A DNA stretch of 64,000 bases from Congeria kusceri (lineage: Eukaryota; Mollusca; Bivalvia; Myida; Dreissenidae). The stretch is taken from NCBI GenBank assembly GCA_027627225.1, contig CM051036.1, positions 39,448,426 to 39,512,425 on the forward strand, given 5' to 3'. This document shows positions 49,521 through 60,504 of this stretch, in pieces. The notes under the pieces are model-generated. The model saw nothing but the letters and a program-made list of their open reading frames with translations, was not told the origin of the DNA and made no database searches. Each line of letters opens with the position of its first letter. The stretch's first letter is position 1. A program made the position numbers and the translations under genes.

Positions 49521-50362
49521 CCGAAATTATGGCCTCCGAATAAGGAACTGGTTCTATAGTGAACGAAGTCATTCGCAAATGCTTTTATTATATCAACCAA
49601 AGTACAAATAAGACAGAAAATACTCGTTTGTCATAAATAACGATTATTATATTATGTTTTAATACACATTTCAGTTCGAATGGAAGTCGAATACGGAATA
49701 TGTTTTCCGAAGATATAGTTTTTCGGCAAATAAAATCAACTACATACGATACAATTCAATATTTTCATATATATTTCATTACAAATGCAATTTTCTTTGA
49801 CTAATGTTTCAGTTCCTTATTCGCGTCTGAATAAGGAATAAGGAACCAGTTCCTTATTCCTTATTCAATCTGAATAGGGAACTGGAATTTCTAACTCAAA
49901 AGATTACCGTACAGGTACCGAAAGGTAACCCATAACTATGAGAATTATTTAAAATGTCAAATGTATTGATTCTAACACATTTCTAATAAGTATTATCCAT
50001 GAATTTCTCAGTTCCTTATTCGCGGCTGAATAAGGAACAAGAAACCATTTCCTTATTCCTTATTCAAACTGAATGAGGAACTGGAATTAAAAAAACACCA
50101 CACTCATTCACTGATGCTTTCTTCTGTTAAAAACGGAGTACAATTGAGAAAGAAAGTAACCATTTCGAATAAATAACCAGTTTTACCAATAGGAATCGAC
50201 CATCCGAAATTTCTTGTCCGAAATTATGGCCTCGGAATAAGGAACTGGTTCTTTAATGAACGGAGTCATTCGCCAATGCTTTTATTTTATGAACCAAAGT
50301 ACAAATAAGACAGAAAATACTCGTTTGTCATAATTAACGAATATTATATTGTGTTTTAATAC
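49521..50362. repeat. Left-arm tandem modules of the giant element
   Basis: The phrase 'ccgaaattatggcctc(c/g)gaataagg' occurs at about 49521, 50215 and (after the LINE) 54545, giving a spacing of about 694 bp and then about 700 bp once the LINE is removed. Each module carries a near-perfect palindrome such as GAATAAGGAATAAGGAAC-C-A-GTTCC.. (49830-49867) and a variant nearby. Right-arm modules are in inverse orientation at 58480, 59170 and onward. Confidence 0.8.
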
Positions 50363-51011
50363 ACAAAACAATCCTTTCGACAGAAGTAAGTATCCCACCT
50401 TCAACAACAATCGAGTTATGAATATTGCTGCAGTTGAATACAGTCCGCTCAGCAGACGTTCTACTAGAGACACGATGAATAATTTCTACACCCCTTACTA
50501 GGATAGCGCCGACAAACGTGCTATATATAACCAAACCAATATCTACGACTGCCTACGAAACATTTGCTGCTTTTGTAATGAGGTAATGCAATTATGTGAG
50601 TGCAAAACGATAACTAAACATATTGATTAATTTAATAACAATCGATGTTTACCGGTATATATAAATAATGAAATAGGTAATAATATTTATAAATTATATA
50701 AAATTAGCGAATTAACCACTGACACTAACACAAACGACTCTAGCAGCTTAAATAACAACACCAGTCAATCTCTGCCAATAATAAAAAACACAGCACATGC
50801 ATGCAGCAACAATCTCCATAACAACAACGCCGCTGACAACAACAACAATATTATCAACACCAACACAATTAACATCCAAAAGAGCACATGCAACAACAAC
50901 GACAATGACGTCATCATAAACAAAAATACGTGGAATGAAAACTTTACAACGGAGGGTGAGAATGAAAAACAAATAACTCTAAGAAGTAGTAGTAATATAA
51001 ATAATAATCCA

Positions 51012-52161
51012 ATGTCAGGGTTCGGATTTGAAGGGAAAGGATTATTTATTACACATATTAATATTCAACATTTGTTACCAAAGTTAGATGAAATTAAACT
51101 TCACTTGTATAATGAAAATGCACCATATATTCTTGGAATGTGTGAAACTTTTCTTAGCGAAAATGTTTCAGATAACATTTTATGTATAAATGGATATGTG
51201 TTTGAAAGGAAAGATAGGCATGATAAAAAAAGGTGGTGGAATATTAGTATATATCAGAGAGGATGTATCGTATAGGGGACGTTCCGATATTGAAACTAAC
51301 CCTAACCCTAACCCTAACCCTAAAAATTACTAAACGTAGCACAACAATTTTTGACCATATATATGCCAATTGTACAAAAACATAACCAAAACATTTGTAG
51401 CAAATTTAACAATTAGTGACCATAAACCTATTCGTGTAATTCTATCATTTACAAATAAAATTAAAAAAACGGGTGAAGGACAAAACTTCGATGAATACGC
51501 ATTTCAAAAAAAAGTTATACATTTAGGCATTGATAATGTTGAAACATATCATGACTCGAACGAAGCACTTAATGTCTTTTATGAGATTTTAAATTTTGCC
51601 CTAACCAAACACTCACCTATAAAAACTAAACGTATTAAACGCGACTATCAACCAGACTGGTTTACTGATGAAATAAAGGCTATGTTATTTAAACGAGACT
51701 TGTGTCATAAAAATGGAGATTTTGCACAATACAAAATGTTGCGAAATCAAGTTACATCAAAAATAAAACATGAAAAGAAACATTTCTTTAATAAAGCTAT
51801 TCAGAAAAATAAAGACAGTTCATTTCTATGGAAAAATTTGAAAACAATGTCACATTTGGAGGAATCAAAGCATTTCAAAATTCCAAAGAAACTTGTCATC
51901 GACAATTCTACAATGGTAAATAATGAAATTGACATTGTTAATGAATTGAATAAATACTTCATAAATATATCAGGCATCATCAAGGAAAATTCATACTCAG
52001 AAGAGTATTTTGCTAATTTAAAGGAAACTCTGGATAAGCAAATACACAAATATGAATTTGACATTGAGTGTATTAGTTCATATGAAGTTAAGAAGATAAT
52101 AGAAAAAATCTCAACATCAATAAATCTACTGGCATTGATGGCGTTAGCGCAAGGATACTGA
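51012..52161 (+). pseudogene. LINE family E endonuclease and linker, core deleted
   Basis: The first frame encodes the N-terminal endonuclease (GLFITHINIQHLLPKLDEI, ILGMCETFLS with the glutamate). It shifts frame at about 51230 to continue GGGILVYI and SYRGRSDIE. The (CCCTAA)n patch at 51296-51323 follows at once. Downstream the domain resumes only at its end: TIFDHIYAN and then LTISDHKPIRVIL (the S-D-H motif, about 51405-51425). The missing part, including the RPP and GDFN motifs, is about 100 residues in related elements. The RT linker follows to 52161 (DYQPDWFTDEIK). Confidence 0.8.
51296..51323. repeat. Interstitial telomere-type repeat (CCCTAA)n
   Basis: 28 bp of perfect CTAACC repeats (4.7 units), the complement of TTAGGG, exactly at the point where the endonuclease frame of LINE E loses its core. 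TTAGGG is the usual animal telomere repeat. Confidence 0.95.
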
Positions 52162-53541
52162 AATATTGTGGGGATATTATAACTCCAGCTATTACATTAA
52201 TTATTAATAACAGCATTTCATCCGGAGTATTCCCAGATTTACTAAAATTTGCTAGAGTTCTGCCAATATTAAAATCGGGCAACCCTGATTCACCTTGCAA
52301 CTATCGTCCAATATCAATTTTGCCAACTATTTAAAAAATATATGAAAGGCATATTTCTACACAAATACATTCATATTTTGAACAAATGAACATTATTCAT
52401 TATGCTCAATCTGGTTTTAGAAAACATCACTCATGCCATACAGCTCTTATTAAACTAATAGACACATGGCTAAAAGCATTTTACTCAGAAAATTAAAACT
52501 GTATCACTTTTCACAACGTTCAATTAAAGTTTTCAATTCCTATTAAACTGACCGAAAACAAATTGTTAAAATTGGGAACATACAATCTGAAATGCTATCG
52601 ATCAAATCTGGTGTTCCACAGGTGTTAATACTTGGGCCGTTGCTATTTTTGTTATATATAAACGACATCGCATTTGTATGCCCTAATATAAATATAGATC
52701 TATACGCTGATGATTCCACTTTACATGAATCTGGAATAGATACATCCGATATACAAACTGAACTGCAATTTAAACTTAATAGTATAAATAAATGGTGTTC
52801 ACTAAATAACATGTCATTGAATCCAGAAAAATCAAAATGCATGTTGATCGGGACTCGTCATAAAATAACCATTTCTAGTCCACTTAATATCAATATAAAT
52901 GGAAATGACTTAGAAAATGTATGTAGGACGAAAATCGTAGGTATTTATGTTGATCAAACCTTGAATTGGCATGATCAAATAGATCACATTTGTAAACAGC
53001 GGAACAGTAAAATTACATTATTAAAACACATCATATACTTTCTCAGTGATGAAATGAAAGAAATGTTTTATAATGCATATATTTTACCTATTTTTGACTA
53101 CTGTTGTACTATTTGGGGAAAACCGAACAATTCGTATATAAACAAGATTTTAGTACTACGAAAAAGAACAGCTAAAATAGTTCTTTATAAACCTTCAAGG
53201 GCTGCTTCTGTAGAACTTTTTAAACATTACGTTGGATGAAATTTAATGACAGAGTAAAATACCACACTGCTATACAAATATATAAAACCGTTTACAATTT
53301 GGTGCCATCATATATGAAATATTTTTTAACCTTTTCAAACAATCAATCCCACTATTTACGATCAGCTATGCACAAAGATCTTATTTTGCCAATTAAACCA
53401 CGAACAAAATACTACAAAGATACATATACATACTACTGCATAATCGTATGGAACAATTTACCATTGGAATTAAGAAATAAATCTTCATTACCATCATTCA
53501 AACGAGCATATAAAACATATTTACTTGAACAAGTCAAATAG
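52090..53541 (+). pseudogene. LINE family E reverse transcriptase, motif A deleted
   Basis: In shifting frames: STGIDGVSARILKYC (52120), LLKFARVLPILKSG, NYRPISILPT (about 52303), AQSGFRKHHSCHTALIKLID (about 52407), then KAFYSEN and a stop at about 52495. The next block starts KLYHFSQRSIKVFNSY, which lies after motif A in this family, so the FLDFRKAFD block itself is gone. Motif B is SGVPQVLILGPLLFLLYIND (normally GVPQGSILGP) and motif C is LYADDSTLH (about 52703). The thumb and C-terminal part continue to 53541, with a frameshift at 53235. Confidence 0.85.
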
Positions 53542-53764
53542 ATGTAACACAAATATCACAATTATAATACTGATATAGATATATTTATTGAAAATTAGAA
53601 AATGTATATTGAAATTGATGTTGTTAGCAAATAATTATATTTGTTTTGTATATGGAGAATTTTTATGAAAATGTAACATTTTTATGAGTGTGTCAATGCA
53701 TTGTGCATAAATTCTATTTTCTATTGCTGTCTGTCGATGCTTTGTAATTGTTTTTTTATTGAGA

Positions 53765-53990
53765 AAATTATTATTATTATTATTATTATTGCCATTATCA
53801 TTATTATTATCATTATTAAATTTACTGTGTGCTTGTTTTGTAATTATATGTTAAATGTGAAGTTGGTTGAATGTTTGAATGTGTATGAAGGCCATATGAA
53901 AATAAAGTATGTTTTTATCATGACAATACTATGTCTTATATGTCACCTTCGTAAAATAATGTGATTATTATTATTATTATTATTATTATA
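53765..53990. repeat. (ATT)n tracts at the 3' end of LINE E
   Basis: Two triplet runs, 53767-53815 and 53965-53990. The second ends exactly where the host module resumes and is probably the element's 3' tail. Confidence 0.8.
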
Positions 53991-54659
53991 GAATGGAAGT
54001 CGAATACGGAATGTGTTTTCAAACGATACAGTTTTTCTGAAAATAAATTCAACTACAAGCGATACAATTTACTGTATCCAGAAATATTTCATTATAATTG
54101 CAATAATATCTGACTAATATTTCAGTTCCTTATTCGCGTCTGAATAAGGAATAAGGAACCGGCTCCTTATTCCTTATTCAATCTGAATAAGGAACTGGAA
54201 TTTTCTAATTTCAACGATTACTGTACACGTACGGAAAGGTAACCCATTTCTATGAGAATTACTTTAAAAGTTGTCATGTATATCAGATGAATTCATTTCA
54301 ACCCATTTCTACTAGGTATTATTCGTGAATTTCTCAGTTCCTTATTCGCGGCTGAATAAGGAACAAGGAACCAGTTCCTTATTCCTTATTGAAACTGAAT
54401 AAGAAACTTGAATTTAAAACACGACATTCATTCATTGATGCTTTCCTCTGTTACACACGGAGTAGAATTGAAAAAGAAAGTAACCAGTTCGCGTAAATAA
54501 CCAGTTTTTTTCCGATAGGAACCGACCATCCAAATTTGCTTGTCCTAAATTATGGCCTCCGAATAAGGAACTGGTTTTTTAGTGAACGAAATACGTTAAC
54601 CTTTGTTTCTGTTATATAAAACATAGTAGAAATAAGACAGAAAATACGAGGACACATGG

Positions 54660-55660
54660 AATCACTTTTCGCGGATCACGGATCGCGGATCAAACAGACA
54701 TTCGCGTTCATGTTCACGTTCACATCATGGAATACGGGCTATAAACGTAGTACGAAAGTTACAGAAAAAAATAATTTGACATACCTAAGCATCATAACTA
54801 TGTTTATAATTGATCGGTTACCTAACAAATAAATACACAATAGCTTTGCAAGGTTAAATACAATTTCAGAAAATATGTTTTCTATGTTCTCTGCAAATAC
54901 AAGCACCTACAAACAAAACAGTGTACTTTTTCAAATACATTTTCTTAATTATCATAATTATTGTAAAATGTTGCTTACAGGCTCATCATTTCTTATTAAA
55001 CCACGAATAAGGCACTACAACTTTAATGAACTAATGCGTTCACTATTCCATCTTCATATGAAAATCGAAGTAGCAGCGGGACACACACAAAAAAACTACA
55101 AACATTTGTGATAGAGAAGTAACTAGTAAGGTATTTTTAGCTAGAAATCTATCATCCGAATGTGTTCGTCCGATATTAAGGCCTCTGAATAAGGAACTGG
55201 GACATTAGTCAAAAGTACCTATATTACTGCTAGCTTTAGTACAATGTATTCAGATATTTAATCTACCATGCATATAATCTTGACGATACAAATACATGTA
55301 ATCAAAGAATCAGGAATAAGAGATTGTCAGTTTATAAGTTTCTTTTCTGGTGTATTTTTTTAAACAAAAGAAGCAATGTCACATGCAGATGTTCAGTCAA
55401 GTTTCAGTTCCTTATTCGGAGGCCATAATTTCGGACGAACTCATTCGGATTGTTCAATTCTAGTGGTTGTAGTAGTTAGTGATGCTTAATTATGCGAAAT
55501 GGTTGTGTTCTGCCACATTTCTACTACATTAGAAAATGGAACAAACAATATTGTATATACTTGTTCACTAAAATTCAGTTCCTTATTCGAGGTATAATAT
55601 GAATTGAGGCAAGTCGGGAAAAACAACATGTATGATAATAATAATATTATAGGTTAAATA
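54660..55660. repeat. Inner, decayed modules of the giant element
   Basis: A TCGCGGATC-rich line at 54668-54690 is followed by degraded left-orientation pieces (55005 and 55180: 'ggcctctgaataaggaactgg') and right-orientation pieces (55403: 'cagttccttattcggaggcc'; 55576: 'cagttccttattcgaggt'). The turning point of the palindrome lies near 55250-55390. Confidence 0.55.
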
Positions 55661-55778
55661 AGTTATCAGGGGCGTAACTAGGCGCAACTATTATGATGTC
55701 GAGATTGAAAATTCCATAATAACGACAATATAGAAATTTACATTAAAACTCTAGATCAAACGGTATATGAATGCCATT

Positions 55779-55835
55779 CGTCCGTCCGTCCGTCCGTCCG
55801 TCTATCCGTCCGTCTGTCATTCCGTCTGTCCGTAA
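55779..55835. repeat. (CCGT)n microsatellite
   Basis: A run of GTCC/CCGT tetramers marks the start of the satellite-bearing block. Confidence 0.85.
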
Positions 55836-55839
55836 CATT

Positions 55840-57310
55840 TTCGTGTCCGCTCCATATCTCCTATACCCTTTGAAGGATTTTCATAAAACTTGGCTAAAAT
55901 GTTTAGGTCATTGAGTCGATGTGCAGAAGGCATAAGTCAGTCACGCCGGCTCAAGGTCATGGTCACACTTGAAGGTCAAATATTCGAGCCTCCATTTCGT
56001 GTCCGCTCAATATCTCCTATACCCTTTTAAGAGATTTTCATTAAACTTGGCTCAAATGTTAAGGTCATTGAGACGATGTGCAGAAGGCATGAGTCAGTCA
56101 CGCCGGTTCAAGGTCAAGGTCACATTTGAAGGTCAAATATTCGAGCCTCCATTTCGTGTCCGCTCCATATCTCCTATACACTTTGAATGATTTTCATAAA
56201 ACTTGGCTCAAATGTTTAAGTCATTGAGATGATATGCAGAAGGCATGAGTCAGTCACGCCGGCTCAAGGTCAAGGTCACACTTGAAGGTCAAATATTCGA
56301 GCCTCCATTTCGTGTCCGCTCCATATCTCCTATACCCTTTTAATGATTTTCATGAAACTTGGCTCAAATGTTAAGGTCATTAAGACGATGTGCAGAAGGC
56401 ATGAGTCAATCACGCCGGCTCAAGGTCCAGGTTACACTTGAAGGTCAAATACTCAGGCCTAGATTTAGTGTCCGCTCCATATCTCATATACCCTTTGAAG
56501 GATTTTCATGAAACTTGGCTCAAATGTTCAGTTCATTGAGACAATGTGCAGAAGGCATGATTCAGTCACGCCCGTTCAAGGTCAAGGTCACACTTGAAGG
56601 TCAAATATTCGAGCCTCCATTTCGTGTCCCCTCCATATCTCCTTTGCCTCTTGAAGGATTTTCATGAAACCTGGCTCAAATTTTTAAGTCATTGAGACGA
56701 TGTGCAGAAGGCATGGGCCTTTCACTACAGCTCAAGGTCAAGGTCACACTTGTAGGTAAAATTTTTGAGCCTCCATTTTCGTGTCCGTTTTTCGTGTCCG
56801 CTCCATATCCCCTATACCCTTTGAAGGACTTTCATGAAATTTGGCTCAAATGTTTTGCTCCTTGAGACCATGTGCAGAAGGCATAAGCCAGGTCAAGGTC
56901 ACACTTTAAGGCTGAATATTTGAGCCTGTATTTTCATGTCCGTTCTATATCTCCTGTGCCTTTTAAAGGATTTTCATGAAACTTGCCTCAAATGTTTATC
57001 ACATTGAGGCGTGTGCAGAAGGCATGATGCAGTCACGCCACCTCAAGGTCAAGGTCACACTTGAAGGTCAAATCTTTGAGCCTCCATTCTTGTGTCTGCT
57101 CCATATCTCATATGCCTTTTGAATGATTTTTATAAAACTTGGCTCAAATGTTTATCACATTGAGGCAATGTGCACAAGGCATGGAGCAGTCTTGCCACCT
57201 CAAGGTCAAGGTCACACTTAAAGGTCAAATGTTTGAGCCTCCATTTTCGTGTCAGCTCCATATCTCCTATGCCCTTTAATGAATTTTCATGAAACTGATT
57301 AAGGTCAGTG
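55840..57310. repeat. Satellite array, about 155-bp unit, 9-10 copies
   Basis: Each unit contains 'gtccgctccatatctcc', 'gattttcatgaaacttggct', 'atgtgcagaaggcat', 'caaggtcaaggtcac' and 'ttgaaggtcaaatattcgag'. The first copies are very similar and later ones diverge towards 57300. It is bounded by a (CCGT)n run and, at 57340-57400, by 'atcccggcgggggatatagc'. Bivalve elements with internal tandem repeats of about 160 bp (the pearl type, related to Helitrons) have this general plan; that link is inference. Open frames within it are artefacts. Confidence 0.9.
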
Positions 57311-57939
57311 TGATACTTAAAAGTCACCTTTAAAATCTAATGAAGGATCCCGGCGGGGGATATAGCTGTCTTTTGGACTGCCTTGTTAGTATTGTTATTA
57401 TTTGCAAGACTTGAGTGTTGTTAAAACTATGTAGATACAAATTTAATGCGTTCACAAAAATAATCAAATTCGGTCTTACTTCAGCTATGTCTCTGATTAC
57501 AAACCAATTTCATTACAGCTTTATAACATATTTACTGCTTATTTATTTAAAGTTTTCATATTGCGTCATGTGTGCGATTATGTCCATATTTTCGTTGTGT
57601 GTGAGAAGCTGCAACAGGGTAGACTTATTTTTGTCTTTAAATTAATTTGCAATACTATGTTGAACAAAATACGTAAATGTTCATACAGTTTGGTTGACAA
57701 TTAATATATAACACTGGTTATTTGTATGTGGATATTAAATTAAGAACATTCGTAAATAAAACTAGGATACTTGTTTTTAAATTTAAACATTAACCTGACA
57801 TCATTTTGTCTGAGATAAATTATAACTGTATTGTAATTTGTCGTCTCTAAAATGAATGTTGGAATTAATTTCGAGTTAGTATTAAACTTAAACAGACTTA
57901 ACTATTGAAAACATCGGTTTTCATTTCCTATTATTATAC

Positions 57940-58110
57940 GCCCGTTTATTAAAAAAAAAACGCGCCGTATTATGGGAACGCCCAAGCGGGCGGGCGACTG
58001 GAGATCTTTGTCCAGAGCATAACTTTGTCCAGCATGATGGATTGTCTCTGTTTAGTAGTTGAATCTTCGACGGGTGTATCTTTGTGACAATGGCACTCTT
58101 GTTTTGTAAA
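57940..58110. repeat. GC-richer repeat-like segment
   Basis: The segment 'cgcgccgtattatgggaacgcc' followed by 'gggcgggcgactgg' and 'ccagcatgatggattgtctctg' differs in composition from its flanks and recalls mollusc interspersed repeats. Ends are not defined. Confidence 0.3.
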
Positions 58111-58394
58111 TTGAAATAAATTTGATTGGAACAATGTTTTAATTATATATTGAAGAACTTTTTGTTATTAAAATGTATTATTCCTGAATGATCTACCGTT
58201 CAATATAATTGCATTTGTGGAATATATCTGGATACAGTGCATTGTTTATATATATATACTACTAACTAGTTGATTATATAGGCAAATAAAGTACATGTTC
58301 GGAAAATGCGTTAAGAGTGCAATTGTACTGTGATGTGTATTTACATGTAATCAACTACAAACCTAATAAAATGTGTTAATTATGGAGAAAAAAA

Positions 58395-60317
58395 GTCCAT
58401 CTTATTTCTACTATGGTTTATTTAACAGAAGCAATGGTGTATCCACTTTGTCCACTAAAGAACCAGTTGCTTATTCGGAGACCATAATTTCGGACAAACC
58501 AATTCGGATGGTCGATTCCTGTCGGTAAAATTGGATATTTATGCGAAATGGTTACTTTCTTTCTCAATTCTACTCCGTTTTTATTAGAAGAAAGAATCAG
58601 TGAATGAGTGTGGTGTTTTAATTCCAGTTTCTTATTCAGTTTGAATACGGAATAAGGAACTGGTTCCTTGTTCCTATTCAGCCGCGAATAAGGAACTGAG
58701 AAATTCATAAATAATACTTATAAGAAATGTGTTAGAATTAATACATTTGACATTCATGACTGCATTAAAAATTCTCGTTGTAACTGGATACCTTTCGGTA
58801 CGTGTACAGTAATCGTTTGAGTTTAAAATTCCAGTTCCTTATTCAGATTGAATAAGAAATAAGGAACTGCTTCCTTATTCCTTTTTCAGACGCGAATAAG
58901 GAACTGAAACATTAGTCAAAGAAAATTGCATTTGTAATAAAATATTTATGAAAACAGTGAATTGTATCGTGTGTAGTTGATTTTATTTGCCGAAAAACGC
59001 AAAGCATATTCGGTATTCGACTTCCATTCTAACTGAAATATGTATCAAAACATGATAATATTCGTTAATTATGACAAAAGAGTATTTTCTGTCTTATTTC
59101 TACTATGTTTTATATAACAGAAACAAAGGTTAACGTATTTCGTTCACTAAAGAACCAGTTCCTTATTCAGAGGCCATAATTTCGGACAAGTAAATTCAGA
59201 TGGTCGATTCCTATCGGTAAAACTGGTTATTTATGCGAAATGGTTACTTTCTTTATAAATTCTACTCCGTTTTAACAGAAGGAAGCATCAGTGAATGAGT
59301 GTGGTGTTTTCAATTCCAGTTCCTTATTCCGTTTGAATAAGGAATAAGTAACTGGTTCCTTGTTCCCTATTCAGCCGTGAATAAGGAACTGAAACATTTA
59401 TGAGTAATACTTAGTATAAATGTGTAAAATCCAATACATATCACATACATGGCTAAATTGAAAATAATTCTCATAGTAACGGGTTAACTTTCGGTACGTG
59501 TACAGTAATCGTTTAATTTAGAGTTCCTTTTTCAGTTTAAATAAGGAATAAGGAACTGGTTCCTTATTCCTTATTGAGCCGCGAATAAGGAACTGAAACA
59601 ATAATGAATAATACTTAGTACAAATGTGTGAGCATTAATACATTTGACATACATAACAAAATACAGGAAGACAATCGCTACCCTTTGATTTTAACTAGCT
59701 GTTGGGAAGGCAACCGGCCATTTCAGAACAAGCCCTATGCGAGATTCGAACCTTCGACCTCGACGCCCTAACCACTATGTTAAGGAGACGATATACCCTC
59801 GTATTTGAAGATAAACGGATTTGTTTTCGGAAAACATAATCTGTGTTTGACTTGACTGCTTTACGATCATGTATGGCAATCTTAGCGAACATAAACACAG
59901 AATTATATTATATTATATTCAGTTTCAAAAAGGAAAAGGGAGCCAGTTCCTTGTTCCCTATTCATTCAATATATATTTTAACTGTTAATAAATTATTTGT
60001 GATTTTTATTATCATGTTTCCTGGTAATCAGTTGGAACGATATAGTACATGTACTTGTTGCACTACAGTTTCAGTATCTTATTCGGTGTTGAATGAGGAA
60101 TAAGGAACCAGTTCCTTATTCCTTATTCGTGGATTTAATATAGGAGCTGATTAATTTAACAATTGTTCTGATTTACCGTAAGACTTTTATGTATTCTTAT
60201 TCGTTTTAAAATGACATCGAATATATCGAGTTTGAATAAGGAATAAAGAATAGTTCCTTATTCCTTATTCGAATAAGGAATAAGGAACCAGGAATAAGGA
60301 ACCAACTTACCCTCCAT
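58395..60317. repeat. Right arm of the giant element
   Basis: The mirror image of the left arm: 'ggccataatttcggac' at 59171 (and a variant at 58481), 'gactt ccattc' at 59021, and the terminal segment 59940-60317 matching 49181-49505. Two modules plus the terminal segment are present, each about 690 bp apart. Confidence 0.85.
59718..59790 (-). mobile_element. tRNA-like SINE head or tRNA relic
   Basis: On the minus strand an A-box-like TAGTGGTTAGGG (59778-59767) is followed by a B-box-like GGTTCGAATCTC (59752-59741). They are only about 26 nt apart from start to start, shorter than in a working tRNA, so the anticodon arm is reduced. The corresponding position of the left arm lacks this segment, which supports a later insertion of roughly 200 bp. 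Confidence 0.55.
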
Positions 60318-60364
60318 GGTAATCAAACGATTTAAATTACAGACGATTGCGGCGTGTTTGTAAA
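60318..60364 (-). pseudogene. 5' part of the exon interrupted by the giant element
   Basis: On the minus strand a GTTGTTTTCAG acceptor is followed by an open segment reading YKHAAIVCNLNRLI that reaches the right target duplication. Using the left duplication copy, it joins the 49180-49059 segment in the same frame, giving a 161-nt exon (39 + 122 nt) that starts in phase 1. This is short and rests on phase and composition. Confidence 0.4.
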
Positions 60365-60504
60365 CTGAAAACAACGCTTCCGCCGATTTACCATAAAAGG
60401 TTGATCGCCTCCTTATCAACAAAATTTAAACCGACTTTATATTCTATAATGGTATTTGGTTAATTAGCGCAAGGAAGGTTTAGGTCTACTGTTATGGTAG
60501 ATAC

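Larger units (their letters stand above)
50364..53990 (+). mobile_element. Non-LTR retrotransposon, family E, nested in the left arm
   Basis: The flanks show the insertion: the module sequence stops after 'gtgttttaatacac' (50363) and resumes with 'gaatggaagtcgaatacgg' (about 53992), which are adjacent in the uninterrupted module at 49655-49690. The LINE has a 5' region and the end of an asparagine-rich ORF1-like frame, then endonuclease (51012-51470), RT (about 52090-53235) and a 3' region with (ATT)n tracts. Two catalytic cores are missing: the endonuclease middle, where a telomere-type repeat sits, and RT motif A. Confidence 0.85.
49181..60317. mobile_element. 11.1-kb foldback element with kilobase-scale inverted arms
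   Basis: The left terminus ATGGAGGGCAAGTTGGTTCC is mirrored by the right terminus (reverse complement ATGGAGGGTAAGTTGGTTCC). The inverted identity then continues in order for about 1.85-1.9 kb on each side: left arm 49181-54655 minus its LINE insertion, right arm about 58395-60317. Each arm consists of tandem modules of about 700 bp. Each module has the phrases 'cagttccttattcgcg', 'aataaggaaccagttcctta', 'ggaattatggcctc'-like words and a 'gacagaaaatactcg' segment. Shorter inverted pieces continue inward to about 55180 and 55400, so the original may have been almost pure palindrome. No transposase is seen. Secondary insertions: a LINE (50364-53990), a satellite block (about 55770-57310) and a tRNA-like SINE (about 59700-59790). 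Confidence 0.85.

Noticed and set aside
55969..57327. Open frames within the 155-bp satellite
   Set aside because: Repeat-driven frames on both strands; no family resemblance.
58418..58708. 96-codon minus-strand open frame
   Set aside because: It falls in the right arm of the foldback element and is not kept open in the matching left-arm module.
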